A stretch of DNA of 64,000 nucleotides from Candidatus Methylobacter oryzae (lineage in GTDB: Bacteria > Pseudomonadota > Gammaproteobacteria > Methylococcales > Methylomonadaceae), in contig NZ_RYFG02000105.1 in assembly GCF_003994235.2 (NCBI RefSeq), forward strand, positions 1 through 64,000. Direction: 5' to 3'. This document shows positions 47,131 to 56,411 of this stretch, piece after piece. The position numbers and the translations under genes are program-made. Under the pieces are notes generated by a model. That model was given only the letters and a program-made list of their open reading frames with translations, had not been told where the DNA came from and did not search any database. Positions within the stretch are counted from its first letter, which is position 1. The number at the start of each line of letters is the position of its first letter.

Positions 47131-48474
47131 TTAATCTTCCAGCTTCCGATACAGCCTGCCACGGTCAATGCCCAGAATTTTAGCGGCTTGCACCTTGTTG
47201 CCCTGGGTTATTTCCAAAATGCGGCGGATATAGGCAATTTCCAATTCCGCCAAGGTCATCGACTGTGTTGCGGCTTTTCCTAAAAAGTTGTCCTCAACCG
47301 GTATCTGGGTGGCCTGGGCCAAGTCTTCCAACAGGATCGTGTCATGATCAGTCAAGGCCACCGCTCTCTCCAGCATATTAGCCAATTCGCGCACATTACC
47401 CGGCCAAGAGTACGCGCGAATCCACCTCATCGCTTCGGCGGATATGCCGTGGATTTGCCGTTGCAGCTTTGTTTGGGCATTTTGCAATAAATGATCTACC
47501 AAGTATTCCAGATCGGGCAGGCGCTCTCTTAAGGGCGGAATTTCAAAACGAATGACATTAAGCCGATAGTAAAGGTCCTGGCGTATCAATCCGTTTTGCA
47601 AGGCTTTTTCTATGGATTGGTTGGTAGCGGCGATAATACGGACATCGGTGGCGATTTCGCTACCGGCTCCTACGGGTCTGACCTTGCCTGTTTCCAATGC
47701 TTGCAGCAGTTTGGGTTGAATCGCTAACGGCATTTCCGCGATTTCATCCAGAAACAGGGTGCCGCCCTCAGCTTCAACAAACAATCCCGGACGATGTTCA
47801 CGCGCATCGGTGTAGGCGCCTTTGCGCACCCCGAACAATTCGCTTTCCACCAATGTAAACGGTAATGCGGCGCAGTTGATTTGCAAAAAAGGGCCGTTGG
47901 TGCGCGGACTATGCTCGTGAATAAAGCGCGCCAAAGCGCCCTTGCCGACACCGCTTTCCCCTGTCAGCAGTACCGGCGAATCGATCCGGGCCGCCCGATC
48001 GGCAAGTTGTAGGATTTTCTGCATCTTCTGGCTTTCCGCAACCAATTCGCGAGGAATGAAATCCCGGTCCGCTGTAGCGACACGCACAATTTCTCTACGC
48101 ATTTGCCGATCTCTAAAGGCGCGTTCAATGGCGGACGTTAAATCGTTCAAAGAAAACGGCTTAGTGACAAAACCGCAGGCCCCCGCTTGTAAACTGCGCA
48201 CCCCCAGATCAATGCTGCCGAAAGCGGTGATCAACAGAACCAACTGTCCAGGCTTGCGCTCATGAATGGCCGCCATCAAATCCAGGCCGCGCATGCCGGG
48301 CATTTCTACATCGCTGATCACTAGGTCGAAGTGCTCGGTTTCCAAACGCTGCAACACCTGTTGCGGATCGGTTTCGCCGCTTGCGCTATAACCGCTGACG
48401 GTGAGTATTTCGGTCAAGTACTCGACAACGCCGACATCGTCATCAATGACCAATAACTGCTTATTTTTTTGCAT
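47131..48474 (-). CDS. NtrC-family sigma-54-dependent response regulator
   Basis: About 447 residues. A receiver domain (VIDDDVGVV, acceptor in VISDVEMPG) precedes the AAA+ domain with Walker A TGESGVGKG, a GAFTGA-loop variant GAYTDA, Walker B GGTLFLDEIAEMP and the arginine region LRERLPDLEYLVDHLL. A C-terminal Fis-type helix-turn-helix has VQAAKILGIDRGRLYRKL. It activates sigma-54 promoters. The ATG at 48474 leaves 7 bases from the kinase stop; an ATG at 48495 would overlap it. It is cotranscribed with the kinase upstream, and that operon diverges from the metal efflux operon, its likely target. Confidence 0.92.
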   Translation of the reverse strand: MQKNKQLLVIDDDVGVVEYLTEILTVSGYSASGETDPQQVLQRLETEHFDLVISDVEMPGMRGLDLMAAIHERKPGQLVLLITAFGSIDLGVRSLQAGACGFVTKPFSLNDLTSAIERAFRDRQMRREIVRVATADRDFIPRELVAESQKMQKILQLADRAARIDSPVLLTGESGVGKGALARFIHEHSPRTNGPFLQINCAALPFTLVESELFGVRKGAYTDAREHRPGLFVEAEGGTLFLDEIAEMPLAIQPKLLQALETGKVRPVGAGSEIATDVRIIAATNQSIEKALQNGLIRQDLYYRLNVIRFEIPPLRERLPDLEYLVDHLLQNAQTKLQRQIHGISAEAMRWIRAYSWPGNVRELANMLERAVALTDHDTILLEDLAQATQIPVEDNFLGKAATQSMTLAELEIAYIRRILEITQGNKVQAAKILGIDRGRLYRKLED

Positions 48475-48481
48475 TGCTTGC

Positions 48482-50011
48482 TCAGCCAAGACCATGACCG
48501 GGGTTCTCCACAGGCAAAATGATGGTAAAGGTGCTGCCTTGCCCAAGCGCGCTTTCGGCTTTAATGCTGCCGTGGTGCGCGGTAACAATGCTTCGGGCTA
48601 CAGCCAGGCCAAGCCCAACGCCGCCTTGTTCTTGGCGGGTAGTAAAAAACGGGTCGAACAGGTGTTTTAGCGTTTCTTCGGACATGCCGCAGCCGTCATC
48701 CCGAACAGTGAGCTGTATCGCTTCGGCAGTTTTGCTGTGGGCGGGACAGGGCTCGACGGCAACAACAATCCGGCCTCCCGCGCCGGTTGCGGCTAAGGCA
48801 TTGGTAACCAGGTTTAAGATAATTTGTTGGATGCCGTCGCTATCGGTAAGGATCGGAGGCAGGTCTGTTACGGCTTCATAACTTAGTTCGACCTGTTTCT
48901 TATGCGCTTCGTATTTCAATAGATTGAGTACGGCATTCACGGGTTCGCGTAAATCAATACGGGTGAAATGGGGCGGGCGCCTCCGCGTGAATTCCAGCAA
49001 TTGTTGGACGATGCGAGTAATGCGCTCGGTTTGCGAAGCCAATATCCGTGCGTGGCGGATGATTTCTTCGGGTTGGCCGGCGCACAACAGCAGATAGTCG
49101 GCCCGGCCTTTCAATATCTGCAGCGGTGAACCGATTTCATGCGCCAGCCCGGCTGATAACTGTCCGATGGTAATCAATTTGTCCGCTTCCTGAAGCGCGG
49201 CCTGGACTTGGCGACGTGATTGCGCCTCCTCCTTAAGTTTTTGCCGGGCGTTGGCCAATTCCGCAGCCATTATATTGAAGGTCTTCAGCAGTACGCCGAT
49301 TTCATCCTGGTGATTGATAAAGCTGAGTTGAGCAGCTTGTCTGCTCAAACGAAACTTATGCCCTTTGGGTATAAGGGGTAGCGGGGAGAAATTTCCGTCC
49401 CGAATTTGTTTCATGCCATCGCTCAACCGTTGCAAGGGCCAGCCGATATAAATCAAACAAATAAGCGTGCAAAGCGGTGCGGCAATCACAATAAAAGCAA
49501 TCGTGGAAGTCGCCAGGTTACGCCGGGTCACGTCAAGGTCGCGGCGCATTTCATGCAGGACGCGCACAAACACCAGAACGCCAAGCCTTTCCCCCTGCGC
49601 GTTTTGTAGAGGCAAAAGCAGGGTAATGTATTCGGGGTCTTCTTCGGGATAAAAAAACTGATCGTCTTGATCATCTTTCAAAGCGGCATGCAGCCTTTCC
49701 TGAAAATCGCTTGCGTAAGAATTACCGATAGCATCCGGGAAAGCCTTACCGTTTTCATCGTAAATCCGAACTTTCAATGCCGGTTCAATTTGCTCAAGCC
49801 CTTGCAACAGTTCTGTAATGTCAGTCAACTGCTTGTCTCGCATGGCATTTTCAACAGCGATTTGCAGACTTTTACCGAGTAGTTTTGTTTGCAGGCTGAT
49901 ATTTCGGGCTAAATCACGTTTTTCAATCGAAAGATGATAAAGACCGTATCCGATAAATATCAACAAGCCAATGGACGTTAAAGACAGCGTGAGCTTAGTG
50001 GAAATGCGCAT
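48482..50011 (-). CDS. Sensor histidine kinase of the NtrC-family pair, with repeat-derived insert in HAMP
   Basis: A 509-residue membrane kinase with helices at about 8-28 and 165-190 around a periplasmic sensor. HAMP is at about 190-260, HisKA has LSAGLAHEIGSPLQILKG, the N-box is LVTNALAATGAGG and the G-boxes are DDGCGMS and GVGLGLAVARSI. Inside HAMP, between GNFSPLP and NHQDEIGVL, lie about 19 extra residues (HKFRLSRQAAQLSF core) encoded by a 57-base palindromic repeat. Without them the spacing is normal. The frame is intact, so the protein may still work. The ATG at 50011 is preferred over 50062. Confidence 0.9.
   Translation of the reverse strand: MRISTKLTLSLTSIGLLIFIGYGLYHLSIEKRDLARNISLQTKLLGKSLQIAVENAMRDKQLTDITELLQGLEQIEPALKVRIYDENGKAFPDAIGNSYASDFQERLHAALKDDQDDQFFYPEEDPEYITLLLPLQNAQGERLGVLVFVRVLHEMRRDLDVTRRNLATSTIAFIVIAAPLCTLICLIYIGWPLQRLSDGMKQIRDGNFSPLPLIPKGHKFRLSRQAAQLSFINHQDEIGVLLKTFNIMAAELANARQKLKEEAQSRRQVQAALQEADKLITIGQLSAGLAHEIGSPLQILKGRADYLLLCAGQPEEIIRHARILASQTERITRIVQQLLEFTRRRPPHFTRIDLREPVNAVLNLLKYEAHKKQVELSYEAVTDLPPILTDSDGIQQIILNLVTNALAATGAGGRIVVAVEPCPAHSKTAEAIQLTVRDDGCGMSEETLKHLFDPFFTTRQEQGGVGLGLAVARSIVTAHHGSIKAESALGQGSTFTIILPVENPGHGLG
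49318..49374 (-). repeat. Palindromic repeat family P, copy inserted in a coding sequence
   Basis: A 57-base reverse copy (19 codons) entirely inside the sensor kinase gene. Hairpin arms are TTGAGCAG and CTGCTCAA. The length is a multiple of three, and the frame reads through without a stop. The other copies in the window are intergenic. Confidence 0.92.
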
Positions 50012-50189
50012 GAAAATAATGTGTTTCGATTTACTACAGCCTTGTAGTTTATCGCAACACAATCATTTTGACTAACGGATTAATAACAGCGCAAGTTTGC
50101 CGTTCAAACTTTCTTTTTAGACATATTTTATAATTTAAAACAAAGCCTTGTAATTCATAATCAGCGCCAACGGTCTTGTCGAGAGAATT

Positions 50190-50205
50190 TGGCATGATTA
50201 TTGAC
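50190..50205 (+). promoter_or_regulatory. Sigma-54-like promoter upstream of the metal efflux operon
   Basis: TGGCATGATTATTGAC matches TGGCAC-N5-TTGC except for T in place of C in the -24 box and GA in place of the usual GC at -12. The neighbouring divergent operon encodes a sigma-54 activator. A short open frame (ATG 50194 to stop 50298, 34 codons) overlaps it; I see no reason to call it a gene. The 294-base gap holds nothing else. Confidence 0.35.
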
Positions 50206-50356
50206 AATATTCACAAAGCCCTGACAAGCGAGTACCTCAACCCGCTTAAGCAAGAAGTTATTTTTAACCAAACCCTTAATATTTCACGCAATACATAACT
50301 CATGACCCCATACCGTCGATCGGAAACATCCTGTCGTTGCGCGGAAGATAAACAAG

Positions 50357-51688
50357 ATGACAGTTAATCAAGCGTATCGATACCGTAATATGAGCAACTT
50401 CACTAAGACTAAAACTTTAGTTTGCCTGATTTTTTCTTTATGGATTACAACGTTACAAGCTGCAACACAAGCACAGGGAACCGGATTAGCCATTACTGAA
50501 CAGCAGGCTATCGCCCTGTTCTATCAACGCAACCTCGGTTTGATTGCCGCAAGCTTCAATATCGACGATGCGCGCGCGCAAGAGATTATCGCGGCCGCGA
50601 TTCCAAACCCGGTATTCAGTTTTACTATCTCATCGCTGACCCCGAATATGTTCCGCGAGCCAAACAATAGCGTAAGCTCCCTACCCGCCATATCGCCGCA
50701 AATCGAGCAGCTTATCGAAACCGCCGGTAAACGGCGGTTGCGGATAGAAAGCAGCGAACTGGCGACCGAAGCGGTCAGCCTCGATTTGAAGGATACCGCC
50801 CGGACCTTGACCAATGCGGTGCGGCGCGGTTTTTACAGCCTGTTGCTGGCGCAAAAGAGCGCGCAAATCGCCGGCGAGAATTACGAGCGCTACCGCGAAA
50901 TCCTGCGCGTCAACGAGGTCAGGCTCCGGGTCGGCGACATCGCGGCAACGGACTTTACCCGCATCGAAGTCGAAAGCCTGAAAGCCCAGGCCGATCAAGA
51001 CCAAGCCAAAACCGTGTTGAACCAGGCCAGGGCTGACTTGCTGTTACTGCTGGGGTGGCCGGAAAACAGCCTGGAGATTTCCGCGGTCGATGCCTGGCCG
51101 GAAACCAATCCGGCGCTGGCCAAAGCCGGCCAGGATCAATTGGCCGAGTTGGCGCTGGAGCGCCGGCCGGACTTGCAAGCGGCGCGCGTGCGCATTGAGC
51201 AAGCCGGCAAAATGCTGACGTTGGCGAACCGGTTGGCGATTCCCGACGTGACCGTCAATGCGTTTTACCAACGCGATCCGGGCAACTTTTTTACCGAAAG
51301 CGCCGGCCTCGGTTTCAGCGTGCCGCTGCCGTTGTTTTACCGCCAGGAAGGAGAGATTTCCAAAGCCCGCATCAACCTGAGCACGTCCGAACTGGCATTG
51401 AAACAGGCGGAGCAGAGCGTTCGGGCCGACCTGATGAAAGCCCTGTCGGCTTGGCAAAGCGCCGCGGCTATCTCGCAACGGTTCGAATCGTCGGCGCTAA
51501 AACGCATCGAAAATCTGCGCAAAGCCCAGGAGATTGCCTATCAAAAAGGCGCGGTAGGACTGTTGGAGCTGATCGACGCGGAACGCAATTACAAAGCAAT
51601 GATGCTGGATTATTACACCGCCCTGGCGAACCGCAGCAACGCCTGGGCGGATTTGTTGATGGCTTATGGAGAAGAAGTCAAATTATGA
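50357..51688 (+). CDS. TolC-family outer-membrane efflux protein (CzcC/CusC-like)
   Basis: Outer-membrane channel of an RND heavy-metal efflux pump, 443 residues. A signal peptide ends near TLQAATQA, followed by two OEP repeats with long coiled helices (ISPQIEQLIETAGKRRLRIE in the first, FSVPLPLFYRQEGEISKAR in the second). The PLPLFYRQ and GLLELIDAERNY blocks are typical. GGAAG supports ATG 50357; ATG 50390 is possible. Its stop overlaps the adaptor start as ATGA. First gene of a four-gene operon. Confidence 0.9.
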   Translation: MTVNQAYRYRNMSNFTKTKTLVCLIFSLWITTLQAATQAQGTGLAITEQQAIALFYQRNLGLIAASFNIDDARAQEIIAAAIPNPVFSFTISSLTPNMFREPNNSVSSLPAISPQIEQLIETAGKRRLRIESSELATEAVSLDLKDTARTLTNAVRRGFYSLLLAQKSAQIAGENYERYREILRVNEVRLRVGDIAATDFTRIEVESLKAQADQDQAKTVLNQARADLLLLLGWPENSLEISAVDAWPETNPALAKAGQDQLAELALERRPDLQAARVRIEQAGKMLTLANRLAIPDVTVNAFYQRDPGNFFTESAGLGFSVPLPLFYRQEGEISKARINLSTSELALKQAEQSVRADLMKALSAWQSAAAISQRFESSALKRIENLRKAQEIAYQKGAVGLLELIDAERNYKAMMLDYYTALANRSNAWADLLMAYGEEVKL

Positions 51689-52839
51689 ATATGAAGTTTT
51701 TTAGTCCGGTCCGACTGGCCGCAGGACTGCTCGGTTTGTCTTTGCTGGCTTGCCAACCTGACAACAAGCAGCAACGTCCGGCGCCAAAGCCGCCTAAGAA
51801 TGAAGTCTTCCTCAGCCCCAATTCGCCCAAGCGCAATTACATTAAGGAAGCGGTTGTCGAACCGGTACGGCGGCCGTTGATGGAACCGGTTACCGGTAAA
51901 ATCAGTTACGACGAAACCCGCACGGCCCGTGTGTCCTCACCTATCGCCGGACGCGTGACCGGTTCTATCGCTACGTTGGGCGCCCATGTTAAAGCCGGCG
52001 ATACGCTGGCGGCGCTGGACAGCCCCGAGCTGGGACAGGCGCAGTCCGATTATGCAGGCGCGACGGCCGATTTAAAACTGGCCGAACGGGCCTTCCAGCG
52101 CATGATGGAACTGTACAAGCACGGCATCGCGCCACGCAAGGACCAGGAGCAAGCCCAGGACAGTTTGGCGCGGGCGCGTAGCGAAGCCGAACGGGCCAAA
52201 CTCAGATTGGCCAATCTTGGCGTGCGTACCGGCCGCACCGACAATCGCTTCGCGCTGCAAACGCCTATCGCGGGCGTGGTCACCGAACGCAACATCAATC
52301 CCGGCATGGAAATCAGGCCCGACTTGGCCGATCCGCTGTTCGTAATTTCCGATTTGAGCTCGCTTTGGGTGCAGATGGATATTTTCGAAAAAAACCTCGG
52401 CCTGATCCGGTCCGGCGCGCAAGTGCAGGTCCGCGTGCCGGCGTACCCGAACGAGGTTTTCACCGCGACCGTCAGCCACATCGGCCAGGTTGTTGACGAA
52501 GCCACGCGCACGGTTAAAGTGCGCTGCTCGCTGTCTAATGACGACCTGCGTCTGCTGCCGGCCATGTACGCGGCTATCGAAGTGCAAAGCGCGCCGGACG
52601 ATAAAGCAGTGGTAGTGCCGTTGACGGCACTGTTTACCGAAGAAGAATCCGATTGGGTTTACGTTGACATCGGCGATTATCACTATCAAAAACGCCCGGT
52701 CAAAGCAGGCCTGCGCCTTAAAGATAGAGCCGTGATCCAGGAGGGCTTGAATCCGGGAGAACATTTGGTTATCGATGGCGCTCTGCTGCTGCGCACCGAA
52801 CAAGATTCCGAACAACAAAGCGGAGAAGGCGAATTGTGA
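51685..52839 (+). CDS. RND efflux periplasmic adaptor (CzcB/CusB-like), lipoprotein
   Basis: A 384-residue membrane-fusion protein linking the inner-membrane pump and outer-membrane channel. The signal peptide ends LLACQ, so it is a lipoprotein. A proline-rich linker is followed by barrel-sandwich (SPIAGRVTGSIATLGAHVKAGD read in blocks), an alpha-hairpin and beta-barrel blocks (QVVDEATRTVKVRCSL). The frame is open far upstream, but only the ATG at 51685 gives a signal peptide; it overlaps the upstream stop by four bases. Confidence 0.91.
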   Translation: MNMKFFSPVRLAAGLLGLSLLACQPDNKQQRPAPKPPKNEVFLSPNSPKRNYIKEAVVEPVRRPLMEPVTGKISYDETRTARVSSPIAGRVTGSIATLGAHVKAGDTLAALDSPELGQAQSDYAGATADLKLAERAFQRMMELYKHGIAPRKDQEQAQDSLARARSEAERAKLRLANLGVRTGRTDNRFALQTPIAGVVTERNINPGMEIRPDLADPLFVISDLSSLWVQMDIFEKNLGLIRSGAQVQVRVPAYPNEVFTATVSHIGQVVDEATRTVKVRCSLSNDDLRLLPAMYAAIEVQSAPDDKAVVVPLTALFTEEESDWVYVDIGDYHYQKRPVKAGLRLKDRAVIQEGLNPGEHLVIDGALLLRTEQDSEQQSGEGEL

Positions 52840-55800
52840 TTCATAAAATCATCGCATTCTGTTTACAGCAACGGTTGTTAATTATCGGCACGGCAGTGCT
52901 GCTGGTCATCGCCGGCGTGATTTCGTTCCAGCGTCTGCCGGTGCAGGCTTTTCCCGATGTGCAGAACGTTTTCGTGCAAGTCGTGACCCAATATCCGGGG
53001 CAAGCTCCGGAGGAAGTGGAAAAGCTGATCAGTTTGCCGATTGAGAAAGAAATGAACGGCTTGCCGCATCTGATCAACATGCGTTCGGTATCGATTTTCG
53101 GTTTGTCCGTGGTCACGTTAACTTTTGATGATGAGGCTGAGGATTATTTCTCGCGGCAGCAAGTTGTTGAGCGACTAAGGGCTGTCAGCAGCAGCTTGCC
53201 GGATGGAGCGCAGCCTGTGATGGGGCCGTTGACCACCGGCGTCGGCGAGATTTACCGCTACCGTATTGAAGCGCCTAATTATCCGCTGATCGAACAACGG
53301 GCGTTGCAGGATTGGGTCATCGAACGGACGTTGCGTTCCGTGCAGGGCGTCGCCGATGTCGTGGCTTTCGGCGGCGGCGTCAAGCAATACCAGATTGAAG
53401 TCGATCCCGATAGACTCCGGGATTACCGGCTGACGCTGCCAGAAGTTTACCAGGCGGTCGCGGCCAATAACGCCAATACCGGCGGCGGCTATATCGAGCA
53501 CGGCTACGAGGCGTTGGTCGTTCGCGGCGCGGGCCTGCTGAAAACCGCCGACGAAATCGGCAACATCGTCATCGCCAGCCGCGACGGCGTACCGGTATTG
53601 GTCAAGAATGTCGCCAAAATCCAGGTCGGGCCGCAGCCGCGCAACGGTATCGTCGGCTTCAATGAACGCGACGATGTCGTCGAGGGCGTGGTCCTGTTGA
53701 TTAAAGGCTGGGACGCAATCGCGGTATTGCAGGGTGTCAAGGAAAAAATCGACGCGCTGAACAGCCATATGCTGCCGCCCGGCGCCAAAATCATTCCGAT
53801 ATACGACCGTACCGAGCTGGTGCAGCATACGGTTCATACCGTCGGGCACAACATGATCGAAGGCGCGGCGCTGATTCTGGCGATCCTGGTCGTGTTCCTG
53901 CGCCGGGGATTGGCGTCGGCGGTCGTTATTGCCGTGATTCCGCTGTCGCTGATGTTCGCGTTTATCCTGATCGACGCCCAGCATGTATCCGCCAACCTGA
54001 TTTCGTTGGGCGCGATCGACTTTGGCATCATCGTCGACAGCGCCGTGGTACTGGTCGAGGCGATCATGGTTAAAGTGACGCTGGAGATGGCGCAGAAAGC
54101 CAGCGTCGCGCATATGCGCCAGTCGATGCTGATCACTGCGGTGGACTTGGCGCGGCCTATCCTGTTTTCCAAGGCCATTTTCATTATCGCATTCCTGCCG
54201 ATTTTCACGTTCCAACGGGTCGAGGCGAAGATATTCTCGCCGATGGCGTTCACGCTCAGTTTTGCATTGCTGGGCTCGTTGATCATCAGCCTGACGCTGG
54301 TGCCGGTGTTGTTGAGCTACTTGCTTGGACCCAAATTGATTGAAAAACACAACCCGATGGTCGAGAAAATGGAAAAATGGTATCGCGCTGCGCTGGAAGC
54401 GGTGTTGCGGCATCCGCGCAAACTGTTCGCCGGCGCGGCCCTGGCACTGGCGTTGTCGCTGGCGACGACGCCGATGATCGGCACCGAATTCATGCCCAAG
54501 CTGGACGAAGGCAATATCTGGCTGACGATCACGTTGCCGACGCCGGTATCGCTATCCAAGGCCAAGATGCTGGAACGGGACGTGCGCGAACGCTTGCACG
54601 AGTTCAGCGAAGCCAAATCGGTGTTGACCCAATTGGGACGGCCCGAGGACGGCACCGATCCTAAAGGCTTCAATAATCTGGAAGTCCTGATCGACTTGAA
54701 GCCTAAAGACACCTGGCGCTACCGCGATAAAAACGAATTGGTCGAAGCCATGCAAAAACGCCTGGAAGTGTTCCCAGGCTTGCAGTTCAATTTCTCGCAA
54801 GTGATACAGGATAACGTCGAGGAGGCGATTTCGGGCGTTAAAGGCGAGATTGCGATCAAGATTTTCGGCGAGGACCTGAAAGTGTTGCAGGACAAAGCCA
54901 ACCAGATTACCCGTATCCTGCGCTCGATAGAGGGCTCCACCGACGTCGCCGCCGAGCAGCAATCGGGGCTGGCGCAGATGGTGATAGCGATAGACCGGGC
55001 CAAGACCGCGCGCTACGGCATCAACGTCGACGACGTGGAAGATGTGATTGCAATGGCCATCGGCGGCAAGACCGCGACGCAAATGCTCGAAGGCGAGCGC
55101 CGTTTCGACATCACCGTGCGGCTGACCGGCGCGGCCCGCGATTCGGCCGGCGCCATCGAGGACATTACCGTGATGTCGCCGACCGGCGCGCGCATTCCGT
55201 TGGCCGAATTGGCCGAGATTAAAATCAACCAGGGCGCGTCCCGGATCAGCCGAGAAGACAACATGCGCAGGATCGCGATCAAGTGCAATTTGATCGGCCG
55301 CGACCAAGGCAGCTTTGTCGCCGAAGCGCAGGAAAAAGTCGCCGAACAGGTCGTGCTGGAACCGGGCTACCGGATTGTCTGGAGCGGCCAGTTCGAGAAC
55401 CAGCAGCGGGCGATGAAACGGTTGTCGTTCATCGTGCCGATCAGCCTCGTATTGATTTTTGTTTTGTTGTTCTGGGCGTTCCAGTCGCTGAAAAACGCCG
55501 CGCTGATCGTCATGAACGTGCCGTTCGCGATGATCGGGGGCTTGGTGATTTTATTGCTGGCCGGCATCCATTTGAGCGTGTCGGCGGCGGTCGGCTTTAT
55601 CGCGTTGTTCGGCATCGCGGTGCAAAATGGTGTTATTTTGCTGACCCAGATTAATCATCTCCGGCGCGAAGGCATGCCGCTGCATGACGCGATCGTGCAA
55701 GGTTCGGTCAGCCGGTTGCGGCCGGTGGTGATGACCGCGCTGATGGCGATATTGGGCTTGCTGCCCGCGGCGTTATCGACCAGCGTCGGCTCTGAAACCG

Positions 55801-55922
55801 CGAAACCTTTCGCGGTAGTGATTATCGGCGGACTTATTACGGCGACAATCCTGACGTTGACTATGTTGCCGGCGCTTTACCGTCATTTTGAAGAAGAACA
55901 TGAAACGCGAGACATGGCATGA
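52836..55922 (+). CDS. Heavy-metal efflux RND transporter (CzcA/HME family)
   Basis: Proton-driven inner-membrane pump of 1028 residues with twelve membrane helices and two large periplasmic loops. Helix IV has GAIDFGIIVDSAVVLVE; the DFGxxxD pattern is that of HME pumps for divalent cations rather than the Cu/Ag class. The N-terminus has LPVQAFPDVQNVFVQVVTQYPG in blocks and the second half has AAVGFIALFGIAVQNGVILL. The GTG start overlaps the adaptor stop as GTGA. The metal (Zn, Co, Ni or Cd) cannot be fixed by eye. Confidence 0.94.
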   Translation: MIHKIIAFCLQQRLLIIGTAVLLVIAGVISFQRLPVQAFPDVQNVFVQVVTQYPGQAPEEVEKLISLPIEKEMNGLPHLINMRSVSIFGLSVVTLTFDDEAEDYFSRQQVVERLRAVSSSLPDGAQPVMGPLTTGVGEIYRYRIEAPNYPLIEQRALQDWVIERTLRSVQGVADVVAFGGGVKQYQIEVDPDRLRDYRLTLPEVYQAVAANNANTGGGYIEHGYEALVVRGAGLLKTADEIGNIVIASRDGVPVLVKNVAKIQVGPQPRNGIVGFNERDDVVEGVVLLIKGWDAIAVLQGVKEKIDALNSHMLPPGAKIIPIYDRTELVQHTVHTVGHNMIEGAALILAILVVFLRRGLASAVVIAVIPLSLMFAFILIDAQHVSANLISLGAIDFGIIVDSAVVLVEAIMVKVTLEMAQKASVAHMRQSMLITAVDLARPILFSKAIFIIAFLPIFTFQRVEAKIFSPMAFTLSFALLGSLIISLTLVPVLLSYLLGPKLIEKHNPMVEKMEKWYRAALEAVLRHPRKLFAGAALALALSLATTPMIGTEFMPKLDEGNIWLTITLPTPVSLSKAKMLERDVRERLHEFSEAKSVLTQLGRPEDGTDPKGFNNLEVLIDLKPKDTWRYRDKNELVEAMQKRLEVFPGLQFNFSQVIQDNVEEAISGVKGEIAIKIFGEDLKVLQDKANQITRILRSIEGSTDVAAEQQSGLAQMVIAIDRAKTARYGINVDDVEDVIAMAIGGKTATQMLEGERRFDITVRLTGAARDSAGAIEDITVMSPTGARIPLAELAEIKINQGASRISREDNMRRIAIKCNLIGRDQGSFVAEAQEKVAEQVVLEPGYRIVWSGQFENQQRAMKRLSFIVPISLVLIFVLLFWAFQSLKNAALIVMNVPFAMIGGLVILLLAGIHLSVSAAVGFIALFGIAVQNGVILLTQINHLRREGMPLHDAIVQGSVSRLRPVVMTALMAILGLLPAALSTSVGSETAKPFAVVIIGGLITATILTLTMLPALYRHFEEEHETRDMA

Positions 55923-56245
55923 AAGAAATTCGCGCTTATATTCAACCGTTTATGCTGCCCAAACTGACGCAGACATTGCTTGAGATACCCGGTTTTCCAG
56001 GCATGAGCGTGTCCGATTACGAAGGTTTCGACAGTAAAAGAGTCATCGAGCAGCAGAATTACTCACCGTTCATGCCGAAAAAGCGTATCGAGATTTTCGC
56101 CAGAGACGAATTGGTGAGCACTATTTTCAATGCCATCATGACCGTTGCCAATACGCATCAGCATGGCGCGGGTAAGGTCTACGTTATCAATGTCGATGAA
56201 GGCGGGCATATTAGCACCGGCGAGCGAGGCAGCGACCTAACTTGA
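55919..56245 (+). CDS. PII-like signal protein coupled to the efflux pump
   Basis: A 108-residue protein of the nitrogen-regulatory PII fold: KEIRAYIQPFMLPKLTQ in beta-1/alpha-1, a GFPGMSVSDYEGF segment, a T-loop region without the uridylylated tyrosine context, then KKRIEIFARDELVSTIFNAI and GAGKVYVINVDEG. Its ATG overlaps the pump stop as ATGA. PII-like proteins encoded behind metal RND pumps are a known group thought to sense or modulate the pump, by metal or nucleotide binding; its exact function is not established. Confidence 0.85.
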   Translation: MKEIRAYIQPFMLPKLTQTLLEIPGFPGMSVSDYEGFDSKRVIEQQNYSPFMPKKRIEIFARDELVSTIFNAIMTVANTHQHGAGKVYVINVDEGGHISTGERGSDLT

Positions 56246-56411
56246 GATTGCGCGCAGGGAAACCATTGCCGAGCCTGAAGCAGATGGCGTCACAAATTAA
56301 AGGAATGCCAAGACTAAAGATTGTCTGCATTGATACAGGTAAATCATTATTTAATGTTTTATGCAATATATATCGAGTTTCCGTCTTTTTTTAAAAACCC
56401 AGGAGCCCAAC

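Noticed and set aside
50194-50298. 34-codon frame before the efflux operon
   Set aside because: Overlaps the candidate sigma-54 site, has no recognisable product, and the length is easily due to chance.
53175-54413. A 412-codon open frame antisense to the metal RND pump gene
   Set aside because: Composition (Arg/Asp/His/Gln-rich, no folds) is typical of an antisense shadow of membrane-protein codons.
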